Positions 49,986-57,571 of a stretch of 64,000 bases of DNA are shown piece after piece (the stretch's first letter is position 1; the number at the start of each line of letters is the position of its first letter). The DNA is taken from positions 1 through 64,000 of the IMG/VR virus record IMGVR_UViG_3300006802_000087. One strand, given 5' to 3'. Made by a program: the position numbers and the translations under genes. The stretch comes from a virus. The notes beneath the pieces are model-generated. The model was not told the DNA's origin, searched no databases, and was given only the letters and a program-made list of their open reading frames with translations.

Positions 49986-50241
49986 ATGGTATGTTTATAT
50001 TGTCGAATGTGCTGACGGATCTTTTTATACCGGCATCACAATAGACTTAGATCGTCGTCTTAACGAACATAACTATTCGTTTAAACTAGGCGCTAAATAT
50101 ACACGTAGTCGAAGACCGGTAAGACTAGTCTATAAAGAAGAAAAACTTGATCGATCTGACGCGTCTAAAAGAGAAGCACAGATCAAACGCTATACGCGCA
50201 ATAAAAAACTCGAATTAGTCAATTCACAGAAACAACAATAA
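49975..50241 (+). CDS. GIY-YIG nuclease (YhbQ/UvrC-N type)
   Basis: 88 residues, GTG start. WYVYIVECADGSFYTGITIDLDRRLNEHN carries the YVYIV/YTGI core and catalytic Arg; GAKYTRSRRPVRLVY and SKREAQIKRYTRNKKLEL complete the small YhbQ-type domain. A nuclease possibly used in repair or DNA breakdown. No DNA-binding extension, so not a typical homing enzyme. Confidence 0.92.
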   Translation: MNNKWYVYIVECADGSFYTGITIDLDRRLNEHNYSFKLGAKYTRSRRPVRLVYKEEKLDRSDASKREAQIKRYTRNKKLELVNSQKQQ

Positions 50242-50243
50242 AA

Positions 50244-50271
50244 TGTAAACTCGAGCCTATCTTGTTATAAT
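50244..50271 (+). promoter_or_regulatory. Promoter of the 50299 gene
   Basis: TGTAAA 50244-50249, 16 nt, TATAAT 50266-50271. Confidence 0.65.
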
Positions 50272-50298
50272 AATATAAACAAATAGCAGGTAAGAGAA

Positions 50299-50907
50299 AT
50301 GGAATGTAAAGACAAATTAAAATTGTATTCTTTTAAAGAACTTGATCAGGTAATTCAAGACAATATAATATCTGAATATATAGAAAATTATTCTTATGGC
50401 TGGTGGCTCGAAGATGTAATTAACAAAATTGAAAACGAGTCGAAATGTTACAGGCTTAAAAATTTTGAGTTTTCATGTAGGGGATTTTTCGCAGACAAAA
50501 GTAATGTAAAATTTACCGGTGAGCTCAGTCTTCTTGATGGATTAGAAACAATTTATCACTTAAAAGATACAGAGTTTAACATGCACCAGGAATGCATTGA
50601 TACACTCAAGTTATCTCAACAAAAGAAAATAGATATTAAGTTTTTGTTTAATGACAATGCTCCGTCATATGAATTTAATATAAATTCTAGACTAGAACCG
50701 GTTCAGTTTAATAAAATAAAATACTTGTTGACACATTCTACTTTTATGTTAGATATCTGGTACAACGCAATCATAGATAGATGGTACGAATATATTATTG
50801 ATGCACAACCTGAAGATTTTGCATCTTTTCAAAATAAGACTGAGTTAATAAATGACTTAAATACATGTGGAAAAGTATTTGACATCAATGGGAAAAGACA
50901 CAAATAA
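50299..50907 (+). CDS. FSGFW-family phage protein, copy 1
   Basis: 202 residues. YSFKELDQVIQDNIISEYI, WWLEDVINKIENE, LKNFEFSCRGFFADKSNVKFTGELS and a C-terminal RWYEYIIDAQ, GKVFDINGK line up with the 60383 protein, so these are paralogues. The family (typically FSGFSQGDGASF in others) is widespread in phages, function unknown. This copy has lost the SQGDGASF core. Confidence 0.75.
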   Translation: MECKDKLKLYSFKELDQVIQDNIISEYIENYSYGWWLEDVINKIENESKCYRLKNFEFSCRGFFADKSNVKFTGELSLLDGLETIYHLKDTEFNMHQECIDTLKLSQQKKIDIKFLFNDNAPSYEFNINSRLEPVQFNKIKYLLTHSTFMLDIWYNAIIDRWYEYIIDAQPEDFASFQNKTELINDLNTCGKVFDINGKRHK

Positions 50908-50939
50908 GAGAATACATACAAATGTTCAACGGAGAAAAC

Positions 50940-51113
50940 ATGGAAAAACACATTATCACAATCGAAATAACATCTAACATTGACCCAAGTACTTTGTTAT
51001 CATTAGCAATTACATGTGCTGAACAATTAGCACAAGAAATAGAAGATCATGGTAATGATGTAACTTTTGATGACAATGACGTAGTAGTAGAATCAGACAT
51101 TGTCGACGATTGA
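50940..51113 (+). CDS. Small acidic protein
   Basis: 57 residues from ATG 50940 (CGGAG 7 nt upstream). ITIEITSNIDPSTLLSLAITCAEQLAQEIEDHG then an Asp/Val-rich end. Unrecognised. Confidence 0.68.
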   Translation: MEKHIITIEITSNIDPSTLLSLAITCAEQLAQEIEDHGNDVTFDDNDVVVESDIVDD

Positions 51114-51182
51114 CACTGGTTTGGTGTAGGTCTGGCATTCTGAGGAGTGAGCAGACTGAGGTTGGGCTACGGTATTTATTTA
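51114..51182 (+). other. Non-coding spacer with stem-loop, possible divergent relative of the structured RNA family
   Basis: GTCTG (51130-51134) pairs with CAGAC (51152-51156) after an opening CTGGTTTGGTG and before GGTTGGGCTACGGTATT. This order is similar to the three elements at 54774, 57167 and 60948, but the second hairpin is missing. Confidence 0.35.
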
Positions 51183-51210
51183 TGTAACAACAGTAATTGC
51201 CTAGTATAAT
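51183..51210 (+). promoter_or_regulatory. Promoter of the 51231 peptidase gene
   Basis: TGTAAC 51183-51188, 16 nt, TATAAT 51205-51210. Confidence 0.72.
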
Positions 51211-51230
51211 AGTACTATTAGGAGGCAATA

Positions 51231-51854
51231 ATGACAAGCTTATTTCATAATAAAGATTTTTATTATAATGATCTAACAAAATCAATTACAGATTCGATAT
51301 GGGATTTAATGGCCAAAGGTATTGATGAGTTTATGGAATACGAGCCATGGGAATATCCTATTTTGTTATCTGAAGACTATGACGAACGTTTAGTATGCTG
51401 GGAGTACAGGATAGCTCGTGCACCCGTGAATAAAGACTTTAATCGTGACTTCGACATCTGGGCCTCAGCAGGCTATAACGAATCAGGTGAACTAAGTATT
51501 GCAATAACTGTCATACTTCCAAAAGGAAAATGGATCAAGAAACACAATGTTAGCTATCCTGAATTGTTTGGTGTTATTGCTCATGAACTTCATCACTTAT
51601 CACAGAATGCATCAGGCATTGATACCAGTGCAGAAGATATCGAATGCGAAAGACTACAATACTTTCTAAGTCAGTCAGAGATAGAAGCATTTCATATCGG
51701 CTTTCGGGCACAATGTGCCTTGTCAGGTGAAGATATGGAAGTGGCAATTAGAAATTATCTGCAATTGCATAAGTTATCTTGTGCTCAAATAGATGAGATA
51801 TCTAGCGCGTGGATATCTCCATCGTTTACATTATCAGAAAGAAATATCATTTAG
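51231..51854 (+). CDS. Zincin-like metalloprotease (HELHH)
   Basis: 207 residues, SD AGGAGG. LFGVIAHELHHLSQNASGID is an HExxH zinc site (about 120-135); YFLSQSEIEAFHIGFRAQC supplies a downstream Glu, the third ligand of gluzincin-type enzymes. Found in marine T4-like phages as I recall. A cytosolic protease acting on a host or phage protein is likely; target unknown. Confidence 0.82.
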   Translation: MTSLFHNKDFYYNDLTKSITDSIWDLMAKGIDEFMEYEPWEYPILLSEDYDERLVCWEYRIARAPVNKDFNRDFDIWASAGYNESGELSIAITVILPKGKWIKKHNVSYPELFGVIAHELHHLSQNASGIDTSAEDIECERLQYFLSQSEIEAFHIGFRAQCALSGEDMEVAIRNYLQLHKLSCAQIDEISSAWISPSFTLSERNII

Positions 51855-51860
51855 CACAAG

Positions 51861-51890
51861 ACGTCTCGCGCCCTACGTCATCTCGCGCCC
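51861..51890 (+). repeat. GC-rich direct repeat
   Basis: TCTCGCGCCC occurs at 51864-51873 and again at 51881-51890, 17 nt apart, each preceded by ACGTC(A). It lies between a stop and the next SD and is far richer in GC than its surroundings. Confidence 0.7.
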
Positions 51891-51914
51891 GGGAACTTTA
51901 TTAACGGAGAAAAA

Positions 51915-52175
51915 ATGGAAACAACAATAGCACATATCGTAATCGAGCGACTAAATCACAGTTTGAAAAAGAAAATCATATTCCCTGACAATATAAAGGG
52001 AGACTTAATGAAGGAACATGCATGGGCAATGTTTTCCCAAACCGGCCCAAAGTTAATCGTCAATCATAAAGAGCTTTTTGAAAACGTGTGCAAAGAAGTC
52101 GATCATGCAATTGCTGAAGGTGTCGTTGTTTGGGATGGTTCCGGAAAGATAACAATCTTGAACGGGAGTTTATAA
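51915..52175 (+). CDS. Hypothetical protein
   Basis: 86 residues, SD ACGGAG. TIAHIVIERLNHSLKKKIIFPDNIKGDLM ... VVWDGSGKITILNGSL. Its stop overlaps the next ATG. Unrecognised. Confidence 0.66.
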   Translation: METTIAHIVIERLNHSLKKKIIFPDNIKGDLMKEHAWAMFSQTGPKLIVNHKELFENVCKEVDHAIAEGVVVWDGSGKITILNGSL

Positions 52176-52405
52176 TGACAAATGTTCTACCAATAATCAA
52201 GTTCACCACAAAGGTGGCTCAAAAGAATGTGGCAGTAAATGTGTATCATATCTCTTATATTAGCGGTCCGCACAAATCCAGTAAATACCCGAATCATAAA
52301 TCTTATTATGAACTAGTTATGTCTAATGGAAACTTATTCCGGATTGGCGAAGAAGATGCCGTTCGAATCGAAGCAGCTATTACAAAAGTGCAACAGCCCA
52401 TATAG
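52175..52405 (+). CDS. Hypothetical protein
   Basis: 76 residues from ATG 52175 (GGGAG upstream). VAVNVYHISYISGPHKSSKYPNH, SYYELVMSNGNLFRIGEEDAVRIEAAI: strand-rich, then a helix. Unrecognised. Confidence 0.66.
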   Translation: MTNVLPIIKFTTKVAQKNVAVNVYHISYISGPHKSSKYPNHKSYYELVMSNGNLFRIGEEDAVRIEAAITKVQQPI

Positions 52406-52416
52406 TATTGTATAAT
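52389..52416 (+). promoter_or_regulatory. Promoter of the 52441 gene
   Basis: TGCAAC 52389-52394 (variant), 16 nt, TATAAT 52411-52416; the -35 lies in the last codons of the upstream gene. Confidence 0.6.
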
Positions 52417-52440
52417 ATAAAGGCGAGGAGGAAATGAAAT

Positions 52441-52644
52441 ATGAAAATAATAACGGCAAACAAAAATCATAAAATAGGAAGTATTATCCGATATGGAGGT
52501 CGTGTTTTTCAGATACTAACGATAAACAATCGGATTATGATTGCTCATTCGTATGATGAACATCATGGGATTGATGATACAATCTTTGTAACACAATCAA
52601 CAGGAAAAGTCTTTGCAACCAAATCCGTAAGACGAAAAGTGTAA
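52441..52644 (+). CDS. Small beta-barrel-like protein
   Basis: 67 residues, SD GAGGAGG. KIGSIIRYGGRVFQILTINNRIMIAHSYDEHHG. Related in style to the other small SH3-like proteins. Confidence 0.66.
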   Translation: MKIITANKNHKIGSIIRYGGRVFQILTINNRIMIAHSYDEHHGIDDTIFVTQSTGKVFATKSVRRKV

Positions 52645-52667
52645 CCGTACTTTACATACTGTATAAT
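52640..52667 (+). promoter_or_regulatory. Promoter of the 52698 gene
   Basis: TGTAAC 52640-52645, 16 nt, TATAAT 52662-52667; -35 contains the upstream stop. Confidence 0.74.
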
Positions 52668-52697
52668 ATAAAAGAACCAACTAACCAAGGAAATACA

Positions 52698-52997
52698 ATG
52701 AAATACATTGAATATAAAACAGAAAGCTTAAAGCTCAATAATGAATCATCACCCGGTGGCCTTAATGTTGAATTGAGAGTTACTGATGAAGGTCAGGTCA
52801 TTATTCAAATCGGTCATACGTGCACACTTAGACTTGATAACGATGATGCAGATCAATTAGCCATGGCAATCAAAACAGCCCAATCAATTGCTGAGCAATT
52901 GTCGAATGGTACGAACCCAAAAGAACTGATCAATACAAGTGTATCGATTCGATACAATTGCATCGATGGATCGATACAAACACTCAATAAAATGTAA
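52698..52997 (+). CDS. Hypothetical protein
   Basis: 99 residues, SD AAGGAA. Beta start (GLNVELRVTDEGQVIIQIGHTCTLRL) then a helix (DADQLAMAIKTAQSIAEQL). Ends in KM-stop fused to the next promoter. Confidence 0.68.
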   Translation: MKYIEYKTESLKLNNESSPGGLNVELRVTDEGQVIIQIGHTCTLRLDNDDADQLAMAIKTAQSIAEQLSNGTNPKELINTSVSIRYNCIDGSIQTLNKM

Positions 52998-53020
52998 CCA
53001 GTACAACCATTATATATAAT
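52993..53020 (+). promoter_or_regulatory. Promoter of the 53052 gene
   Basis: TGTAAC 52993-52998, 16 nt, TATAAT 53015-53020; shares the TAA stop. Confidence 0.74.
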
Positions 53021-53051
53021 ATAACCACAACAACAACCAATGGAGGATCTA

Positions 53052-53198
53052 ATGGATCACTACAAATTCTTTCTTCAATCACTTAGTTGGGATGAATTCC
53101 AAACATATAAATCAAATGTAAATGAAGACAACCTTACACCTGAGCAACAACAAACTCTAAAAGAAGAGTCAGCACGTCGGTCAGAATCATTCAATAAA
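53052..53198 (+). CDS. 48-residue hypothetical protein
   Basis: ATG 53052 with TGGAGG 6 nt upstream and a promoter in place. MDHYKFFLQSLSWDEFQTYK then a Gln-rich helix and a basic end (LKRRVSTSVRIIQ). Unrecognised. Confidence 0.62.
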
Positions 53199-53224
53199 TA
53201 CATGTCATTCTAAGGAGATAACAT

Positions 53225-53479
53225 ATGAATCTTTATGTAATCAGGCAAAGCGTTAATAACGATTGGGACACTTATGATAGTGCAGTCGTTATTGCAAAAT
53301 CAGAAGAAGAAGCAAGAACAGTTCATCCAGACGGTAATCGATGGATCGATGGCAAATGGGAAGGTTATTCCAGTGCTAGCACTTGGTGCAATCCGGAAGT
53401 TGTCGAAGTCGAGCTTATCGGGACGACAACTTCCGGTGCTAGCGGAACTGTAATAATATCATCATTCAATGCAGGATAG
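53225..53479 (+). CDS. Hypothetical protein
   Basis: 84 residues, SD AAGGAG. LYVIRQSVNNDWDTYDSAVVIAKSEEEARTVHPDG and WCNPEVVEVELIGTTTSG. The DTYDSAVV...EEEAR pattern occurs in several small phage proteins I remember, without known role. Confidence 0.7.
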   Translation: MNLYVIRQSVNNDWDTYDSAVVIAKSEEEARTVHPDGNRWIDGKWEGYSSASTWCNPEVVEVELIGTTTSGASGTVIISSFNAG

Positions 53480-53493
53480 GAGGACAAATAATC

Positions 53494-53796
53494 ATGAAAC
53501 TCTCTAAAGAACTCCAACATTGGGTCGACATTGACGATGCTTGTGACATTGAGTCGATCAGGGGAAGATCGGTAATCGTATCATATCACGATACATCAAA
53601 CCCAGAACTGGAACTGCCGTTTATAATCGATCGAATTAAATCCCTTTATGCTGCAGGTGGAGCTGTTGAGGCAATCCACATTATTCCTGAAACCGGTTTA
53701 AAACTTAATCGATCTAGTACAAACCATGACGACTGTCAAGGTATACCAGACGATAAGCTGGTCATAAAATGTAACACAACAAACAACACATTATAA
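53494..53796 (+). CDS. Hypothetical protein
   Basis: 100 residues, SD AGGAGG. LQHWVDIDDACDIESIRGRSVIVSYHDTSNPELELPF. Its last nine codons run through the next promoter, the stop being inside the -10 box. Confidence 0.68.
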   Translation: MKLSKELQHWVDIDDACDIESIRGRSVIVSYHDTSNPELELPFIIDRIKSLYAAGGAVEAIHIIPETGLKLNRSSTNHDDCQGIPDDKLVIKCNTTNNTL

Positions 53797-53797
53797 T
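53770..53797 (+). promoter_or_regulatory. Promoter of the 53827 gene
   Basis: TGTAAC 53770-53775, 16 nt, TATAAT 53792-53797; lies wholly within upstream coding sequence. Confidence 0.72.
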
Positions 53798-53826
53798 ATA
53801 ACTACACAACAACCAAGAGGTAAAAC

Positions 53827-54228
53827 ATGTACAAACTAGAACAAATAATTGAAAACGCAGTTCAACAATATATTGAGGAAAGCGACGTCGTTGAAATCGG
53901 TGCAACCGGTCTAGAAGAACTCGGCCTTGACTTTCGATGTGGCCGCATTCTTATATCAGTCGATGAAGGCTTTGTTGCAGCCTGTAGTCCTAGATCGATT
54001 GAGTACTACGGTGGGTGGGAATATATCGACTCAGAATACAAGCTCGATGCTGGTGACTACCGTTTTTACGACAAAGAGGCCAGTCGAGTCGAGTCAGTCA
54101 TTCAGTATTATCTCGAGCTCTTGGAAGAAGGGTATCAATACGAAGACGGAAAGGGCTTCGTTAACTCTGATGGACTAACTCCACGAGAAGTTTTAGCTGC
54201 CAAAAGTGCAACAGCTGAAGAAAAATAA
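53827..54228 (+). CDS. Acidic hypothetical protein
   Basis: 133 residues, SD AAGAGG. Helical N-terminus (LEQIIENAVQQYIEESDVVE) then strands; YYGGWEYIDSEYKLDAGDYRFYDKEASRV. Acidic, no known family. Confidence 0.7.
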   Translation: MYKLEQIIENAVQQYIEESDVVEIGATGLEELGLDFRCGRILISVDEGFVAACSPRSIEYYGGWEYIDSEYKLDAGDYRFYDKEASRVESVIQYYLELLEEGYQYEDGKGFVNSDGLTPREVLAAKSATAEEK

Positions 54229-54234
54229 TATACT
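54207..54234 (+). promoter_or_regulatory. Promoter of the PolX-like gene
   Basis: TGCAAC 54207-54212, 16 nt, TATACT 54229-54234; both boxes vary by one base. Confidence 0.55.
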
Positions 54235-54263
54235 AAAACCACATAACAACCAATGGAGGTATT

Positions 54264-54767
54264 ATGGGCGGCAAAGCTCTTAATGGAAAACAAATCACAA
54301 ACGAAGAAGCACACCAACTTTTTGAACGACTAGTCTTAGATAACAACTTAGGATGCAAAGTTGAAAAGATCCTGCTTTGTGGATCAGCTCGTCGTGGAAA
54401 GGGCAAGTGCGGAGATCTAGACATTGTGTTTATCGATGGAGGCGAAGAAGAAAATCTCTTGAAGAAGTGGCTAGTCGACAACTATGGTGTCAAAAAGAAC
54501 GGAAAGCCACAGACAACAATCCTATATGAAGGTGTCCAAGTAGAGTTCTATGAGGCAACACAGGAGTCATGGGGATCCAATGTTTTAATGTGGACAGGAT
54601 CAGCATTCAATAATGTCCGCCTCAGAAGAAAGGCAAAGAAACGAGGCCTCAAGTTAAGTCAACATGGACTGTTCAATGAGCAAGGTGACAATGTGGCTGC
54701 TGGGATGACAGAGAATGACATCTATGAATACTTAGGCTATGAATATGTTGAACCACAAAAACGATAA
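54264..54767 (+). CDS. Minimal PolX/MNT-type nucleotidyltransferase
   Basis: 167 residues, SD TGGAGG. ILLCGSARRGKGKCGDLDIVFIDGG is the polymerase-beta GS...D-x-D signature (about 37-60). GVQVEFYEATQESWGSNVLMWTGSAFNNVRLRRKAKKRGLKLSQHGLF matches the pol-beta thumb including TGS-x-FN-x-x-LR. The third carboxylate is Glu (VEF) rather than Asp. Size is like the 174-residue African swine fever virus PolX, a stand-alone gap-filling enzyme. Repair synthesis is the likely role. Confidence 0.85.
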   Translation: MGGKALNGKQITNEEAHQLFERLVLDNNLGCKVEKILLCGSARRGKGKCGDLDIVFIDGGEEENLLKKWLVDNYGVKKNGKPQTTILYEGVQVEFYEATQESWGSNVLMWTGSAFNNVRLRRKAKKRGLKLSQHGLFNEQGDNVAAGMTENDIYEYLGYEYVEPQKR

Positions 54768-54773
54768 TAAATA

Positions 54774-54873
54774 AACTCCGTGGTTGGTAGTTGATCCCAG
54801 TATTCGATCGATGAGATTATCGGCTGGGATTGGTGTCATAGGTGGTACCTATGGCGGACAGGGTGGGTATATA
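54774..54873 (+). ncRNA. Structured RNA element, copy A
   Basis: Opens ACTCCGTGGTTGG. Stem P1: ATCCCAG (54794-54800) with CTGGGAT (54824-54830), internal loop TATT, then CGAT (54805-54808) with ATCG (54819-54822). Hairpin P2: CATAG (54837-54841), loop GTGGTAC, CTATG (54849-54853). Closes GGACAGGGTGGGTATATA. The two other copies preserve these stems with different bases. Confidence 0.72.
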
Positions 54874-54901
54874 TCAATCACAAGCAATCAAAGGAAATAA
54901 A

Positions 54902-55039
54902 ATGGAATTAATACACTCAATCATTGTATTGTCAATGTTTATGACAGCAGTTCTTGGCCCTATCTTTTTTGCGCTAAGAGACTTTAAAGAGGCAGACACG
55001 GAAACCAAGAAGACAAGAACACACTTCATGAAGGGATAA
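54902..55039 (+). CDS. Small membrane protein
   Basis: 45 residues from ATG 54902 (AAAGGAAA). One hydrophobic helix (IIVLSMFMTAVLGPIFFAL) then a charged tail. Follows RNA element A. Confidence 0.65.
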   Translation: MELIHSIIVLSMFMTAVLGPIFFALRDFKEADTETKKTRTHFMKG

Positions 55040-55041
55040 GT

Positions 55042-55233
55042 ATGAAAACATCATTAACACAATTGCAAATAAGCTTGGATGGCATCAACTGGACTGTAGC
55101 TGGAGAAGCGAAGTCTAATGTAAGTCGAGAAATGCTCGAGCTTAAAAGGTTGGAATGGGATCTAAGGAACAAACATCGAAAGACACCGGGTTTTAAGTTG
55201 CAATATGCCGAAGTAAAACAAACAAAAATGTAA
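55042..55233 (+). CDS. Small hypothetical protein
   Basis: 63 residues, 2 bp after the previous gene. TQLQISLDGINWTVAGEAKSNVSREMLELKRLEWDLRNKHRKTPGF. Ends KM-stop on the next -35 box. Confidence 0.64.
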   Translation: MKTSLTQLQISLDGINWTVAGEAKSNVSREMLELKRLEWDLRNKHRKTPGFKLQYAEVKQTKM

Positions 55234-55256
55234 CTCTATTGCACACCATGTATAAT
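55229..55256 (+). promoter_or_regulatory. Promoter of the 55281-55822 operon
   Basis: TGTAAC 55229-55234, 16 nt, TATAAT 55251-55256. Confidence 0.75.
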
Positions 55257-55280
55257 ATAACCACAACCAATGGAGGCAAA

Positions 55281-55472
55281 ATGGAAACACAACAAAAGAC
55301 AAAGGTTTCAATCGCATTGATCTTGGACTTATTGGCGATCACATTAATAATACTTCGACTTACTGGAGTTATTCAGATTGATTGGGTTTGGGTTCTATCA
55401 CCATGGTGGATACCTTTAACTTTGGCAGCAGGAATAACAGTAGCATCAATTGCAGACGAATGGATAAAATAA
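55281..55472 (+). CDS. Two-helix membrane protein
   Basis: 63 residues from ATG 55281 (TGGAGG). Two hydrophobic helices (IALILDLLAITLIILRL; WWIPLTLAAGITVASIA) with a Trp-rich loop. Overlaps the next start (ATAATG). Confidence 0.7.
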   Translation: METQQKTKVSIALILDLLAITLIILRLTGVIQIDWVWVLSPWWIPLTLAAGITVASIADEWIK

Positions 55473-55825
55473 TGAAACTGAAAATCAATTCAAAACATAT
55501 TGAGTGGGTAGACCATGTATTCGCTTCTAGCTCAAGTCATAACATCTCAGCGTGTTATGCAGATGTAGGGAAAGCAAGGATCAAGAAGAAACTGATAGAG
55601 GCTGTCAGTGCAGGGGATCTACCGCGAGAAGTTGAAGTCACCGGTGAGGTAAATCTTTCTTTTAAGATTGCCAGCTATCAAAATGATGGCTTCTGGTTTC
55701 GATCAACTTCTACACACAAAGACAAGATCTGGAAACTTTGGATCGAAGCTGAAGAGGCAATATGCGGACCAAAGCCATCACTACCTGAAATCATAAAACA
55801 AAAACACAAAAAGGGAAAGAAATGA
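55472..55825 (+). CDS. Hypothetical protein upstream of prs
   Basis: 117 residues from ATG 55472. HIEWVDHVFASSSSHNISACYADVGKARIKKKLIEA ... VTGEVNLSFKIASYQNDGFWFRS. Strand-rich core and basic tail (KQKHKKGKK). Coupled to prs by ATGA. Confidence 0.68.
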   Translation: MKLKINSKHIEWVDHVFASSSSHNISACYADVGKARIKKKLIEAVSAGDLPREVEVTGEVNLSFKIASYQNDGFWFRSTSTHKDKIWKLWIEAEEAICGPKPSLPEIIKQKHKKGKK

Positions 55826-56781
55826 ACTCAGAAATGATTCTCCTTGCAGGGAATGCCGTCCCTGTCTTGGCCGATTCAATCGCTAAACAATTAGGTCTTA
55901 GACTCTCTGAGGCAAATGTATCTCGTTTTTCTGACGGAGAGATATCTGTCGAAATCGATTCAAATGTGAGAGGAAGGGACGTCTTTATTGTTCAGTCAAC
56001 ATCTCAGCCAGCCAATGATCACTTGATGGAGTTGCTCATTATGGTCGATGCGTGTAAAAGAGCCAGCGCTGGTCGAATCACAGCTGTGATACCATATTAT
56101 GGCTATTCCCGACAAGATCGCAAAGTCAGGTCTCGTGCTCCAATCACGGCAAAACTAATAGCAGATATGATAACTGTAGCCGGTGTATCTCGCGTTCTCA
56201 CAATGGACTTGCACGCTGGGCAGATCCAGGGCTTTTTTAATATGCCTGTCGATAATCTGTTTGCTTCAGGCATCTTGTCTGAAAGAATGCAACAAATCTT
56301 AAACGCCGACTGTGTTGATAACACTGACTGTGTTGTCGTTTCTCCTGACGCAGGTGGTGCTGAGCGCGCGAGATACTTTGCAAAAAGGCTCGGAGCAGAC
56401 ATGGCAATCGTTGATAAACGAAGAAGTGAACCTAATCAATCAGAAGTCATGAACATTGTGGGTGATGTGAATGGAAAGACAGCAATTATTGTTGATGACT
56501 TGGCTGACACAGCGGGAACTCTCTGCAAGGCAGCTACAGCTCTCAAAGAACAGGGAGCAATAGAAGTTTATGCTTGTTGCACACATCCCGTTTTATCCGG
56601 TCCCGCATTCGAAAGAATAGCGCAGTCAGATATCAAAAAAATCTTAGTAACAGACACAATCGATCGATTAAAAAGTCAGAATAAATCAGATAAAATTGAA
56701 ACAGTATCAACAGCTTCTTTATTCGCAGACGCGATTGAAGCCATTCACAAGAACTCGTCTATCTCTCGCTTATTCGGATGA
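55822..56781 (+). CDS. prs: Ribose-phosphate pyrophosphokinase (PRPP synthetase)
   Basis: 319 residues, full length. Makes PRPP from ribose 5-phosphate and ATP. VSRFSDGEISVEIDSNVRG, VIPYYGYSRQDRK (ATP flexible loop), VLTMDLHAGQIQGFF, VVSPDAGGAERA, and the PRPP loop AIIVDDLADTAGTL are all present and close to bacterial Prs. Some large phages pair prs with NAD salvage; in the NARP1 pathway a Prs homologue makes ADP-ribose pyrophosphate instead. No partner gene is seen nearby. Confidence 0.95.
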   Translation: MNSEMILLAGNAVPVLADSIAKQLGLRLSEANVSRFSDGEISVEIDSNVRGRDVFIVQSTSQPANDHLMELLIMVDACKRASAGRITAVIPYYGYSRQDRKVRSRAPITAKLIADMITVAGVSRVLTMDLHAGQIQGFFNMPVDNLFASGILSERMQQILNADCVDNTDCVVVSPDAGGAERARYFAKRLGADMAIVDKRRSEPNQSEVMNIVGDVNGKTAIIVDDLADTAGTLCKAATALKEQGAIEVYACCTHPVLSGPAFERIAQSDIKKILVTDTIDRLKSQNKSDKIETVSTASLFADAIEAIHKNSSISRLFG

Positions 56782-56803
56782 TAGACAAACAAAAGGGGAG
56801 ACA

Positions 56804-56935
56804 ATGAAAACAATCTTAACAGTAAAAGAAGCAGTATATGGATTCGAATCTTATTATGTTGTAAAATACACAGACGGTTCTTCGAAGATAATACATTATC
56901 TTACCAAAGAGCTTGAAAAACATCTCGAGGAGTAA
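56804..56935 (+). CDS. 43-residue protein
   Basis: ATG 56804 with GGGGAG. MKTILTVKEAVYGFESYYVVKYTDGSSKIIHYLTKELEKHLEE: beta hairpin then helix. Real by SD and spacing; function unknown. Confidence 0.65.
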   Translation: MKTILTVKEAVYGFESYYVVKYTDGSSKIIHYLTKELEKHLEE

Positions 56936-56939
56936 ATAA

Positions 56940-57167
56940 ATGTTGTCAATAAAAACTTTAAAATATGTTAAGGAAATAATCAATCTTCACGACGACGTTG
57001 GAGTTTGGGCAATAACATCTAAAATGGTCTTTGACTATATTAAGAATAAAGATAAAAGTATAACAGAAGAAGAAGTAAAACAATGTTTTGATGTATTATC
57101 AAAAAATAATAAAATTGTGTTTGATGAGACTCGATCTTTTGTTCGACCTGTTAACTTAAAAGAATAA
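56940..57167 (+). CDS. Winged-helix-like protein
   Basis: 75 residues, SD GAGGAG. VWAITSKMVFDYIKNKDKSITEEEVKQCFDVLSKNNKIVFDETRSFVRPV fits a winged helix with an HTH (SITEEEVKQCFDVLSKNNKI) and a wing. A small repressor is possible. Confidence 0.65.
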   Translation: MLSIKTLKYVKEIINLHDDVGVWAITSKMVFDYIKNKDKSITEEEVKQCFDVLSKNNKIVFDETRSFVRPVNLKE

Positions 57168-57285
57168 ACTCCGTGGTTGGTGTTTAAGTCTGCACAGCAA
57201 TGATAAGGCTGACTCTGAAACATGAGACATAAGAAGGGCAGACGGAGAGAGAGCTGGTTACTCTCGGGACAGGGTGGGTATATAA
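57167..57285 (+). ncRNA. Structured RNA element, copy B
   Basis: ACTCCGTGGTTGGTG, then P1 GTCTGC (57188-57193) with GCAGAC (57238-57243) around a 44-nt internal region. P2 is GAGAG (57249-57253), loop CTGGTTA, CTCTC (57261-57265). It ends GGGACAGGGTGGGTATATA. It begins right at the stop of the upstream gene. Confidence 0.7.
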
Positions 57286-57301
57286 CACCAACACACAAAA
57301 A

Positions 57302-57329
57302 TGTAACAGTACAAAACCAATAATATAAT
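57302..57329 (+). promoter_or_regulatory. Promoter of the 57359 gene
   Basis: TGTAAC 57302-57307, 16 nt, TATAAT 57324-57329. Confidence 0.75.
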
Positions 57330-57358
57330 ATAACCATAACCAATCAAGGAGATAACTT

Positions 57359-57571
57359 ATGAAAACACCATCAACAACCAAAACCCTAATCTTTGGGATT
57401 GCAATCGGTATCTACACTGACTGGGGATTATTGCTAACAGACCTTATCAAAGGTTTTACTTTTACAACTGACTTAGTTGCTGAACAGTTTAATCTAGACA
57501 AAGAAAAACAGACAGTTCCAGAATATAAAGAAGAAAGTACATCACAAAATGTAACAGTACAAAACCAATAG
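57359..57571 (+). CDS. Small membrane-associated protein
   Basis: 70 residues, SD AAGGAG. KTLIFGIAIGIYTDWGLLLTDLIKGF is hydrophobic enough for one helix; the tail is charged. Its last codons carry the next promoter. Confidence 0.66.
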   Translation: MKTPSTTKTLIFGIAIGIYTDWGLLLTDLIKGFTFTTDLVAEQFNLDKEKQTVPEYKEESTSQNVTVQNQ

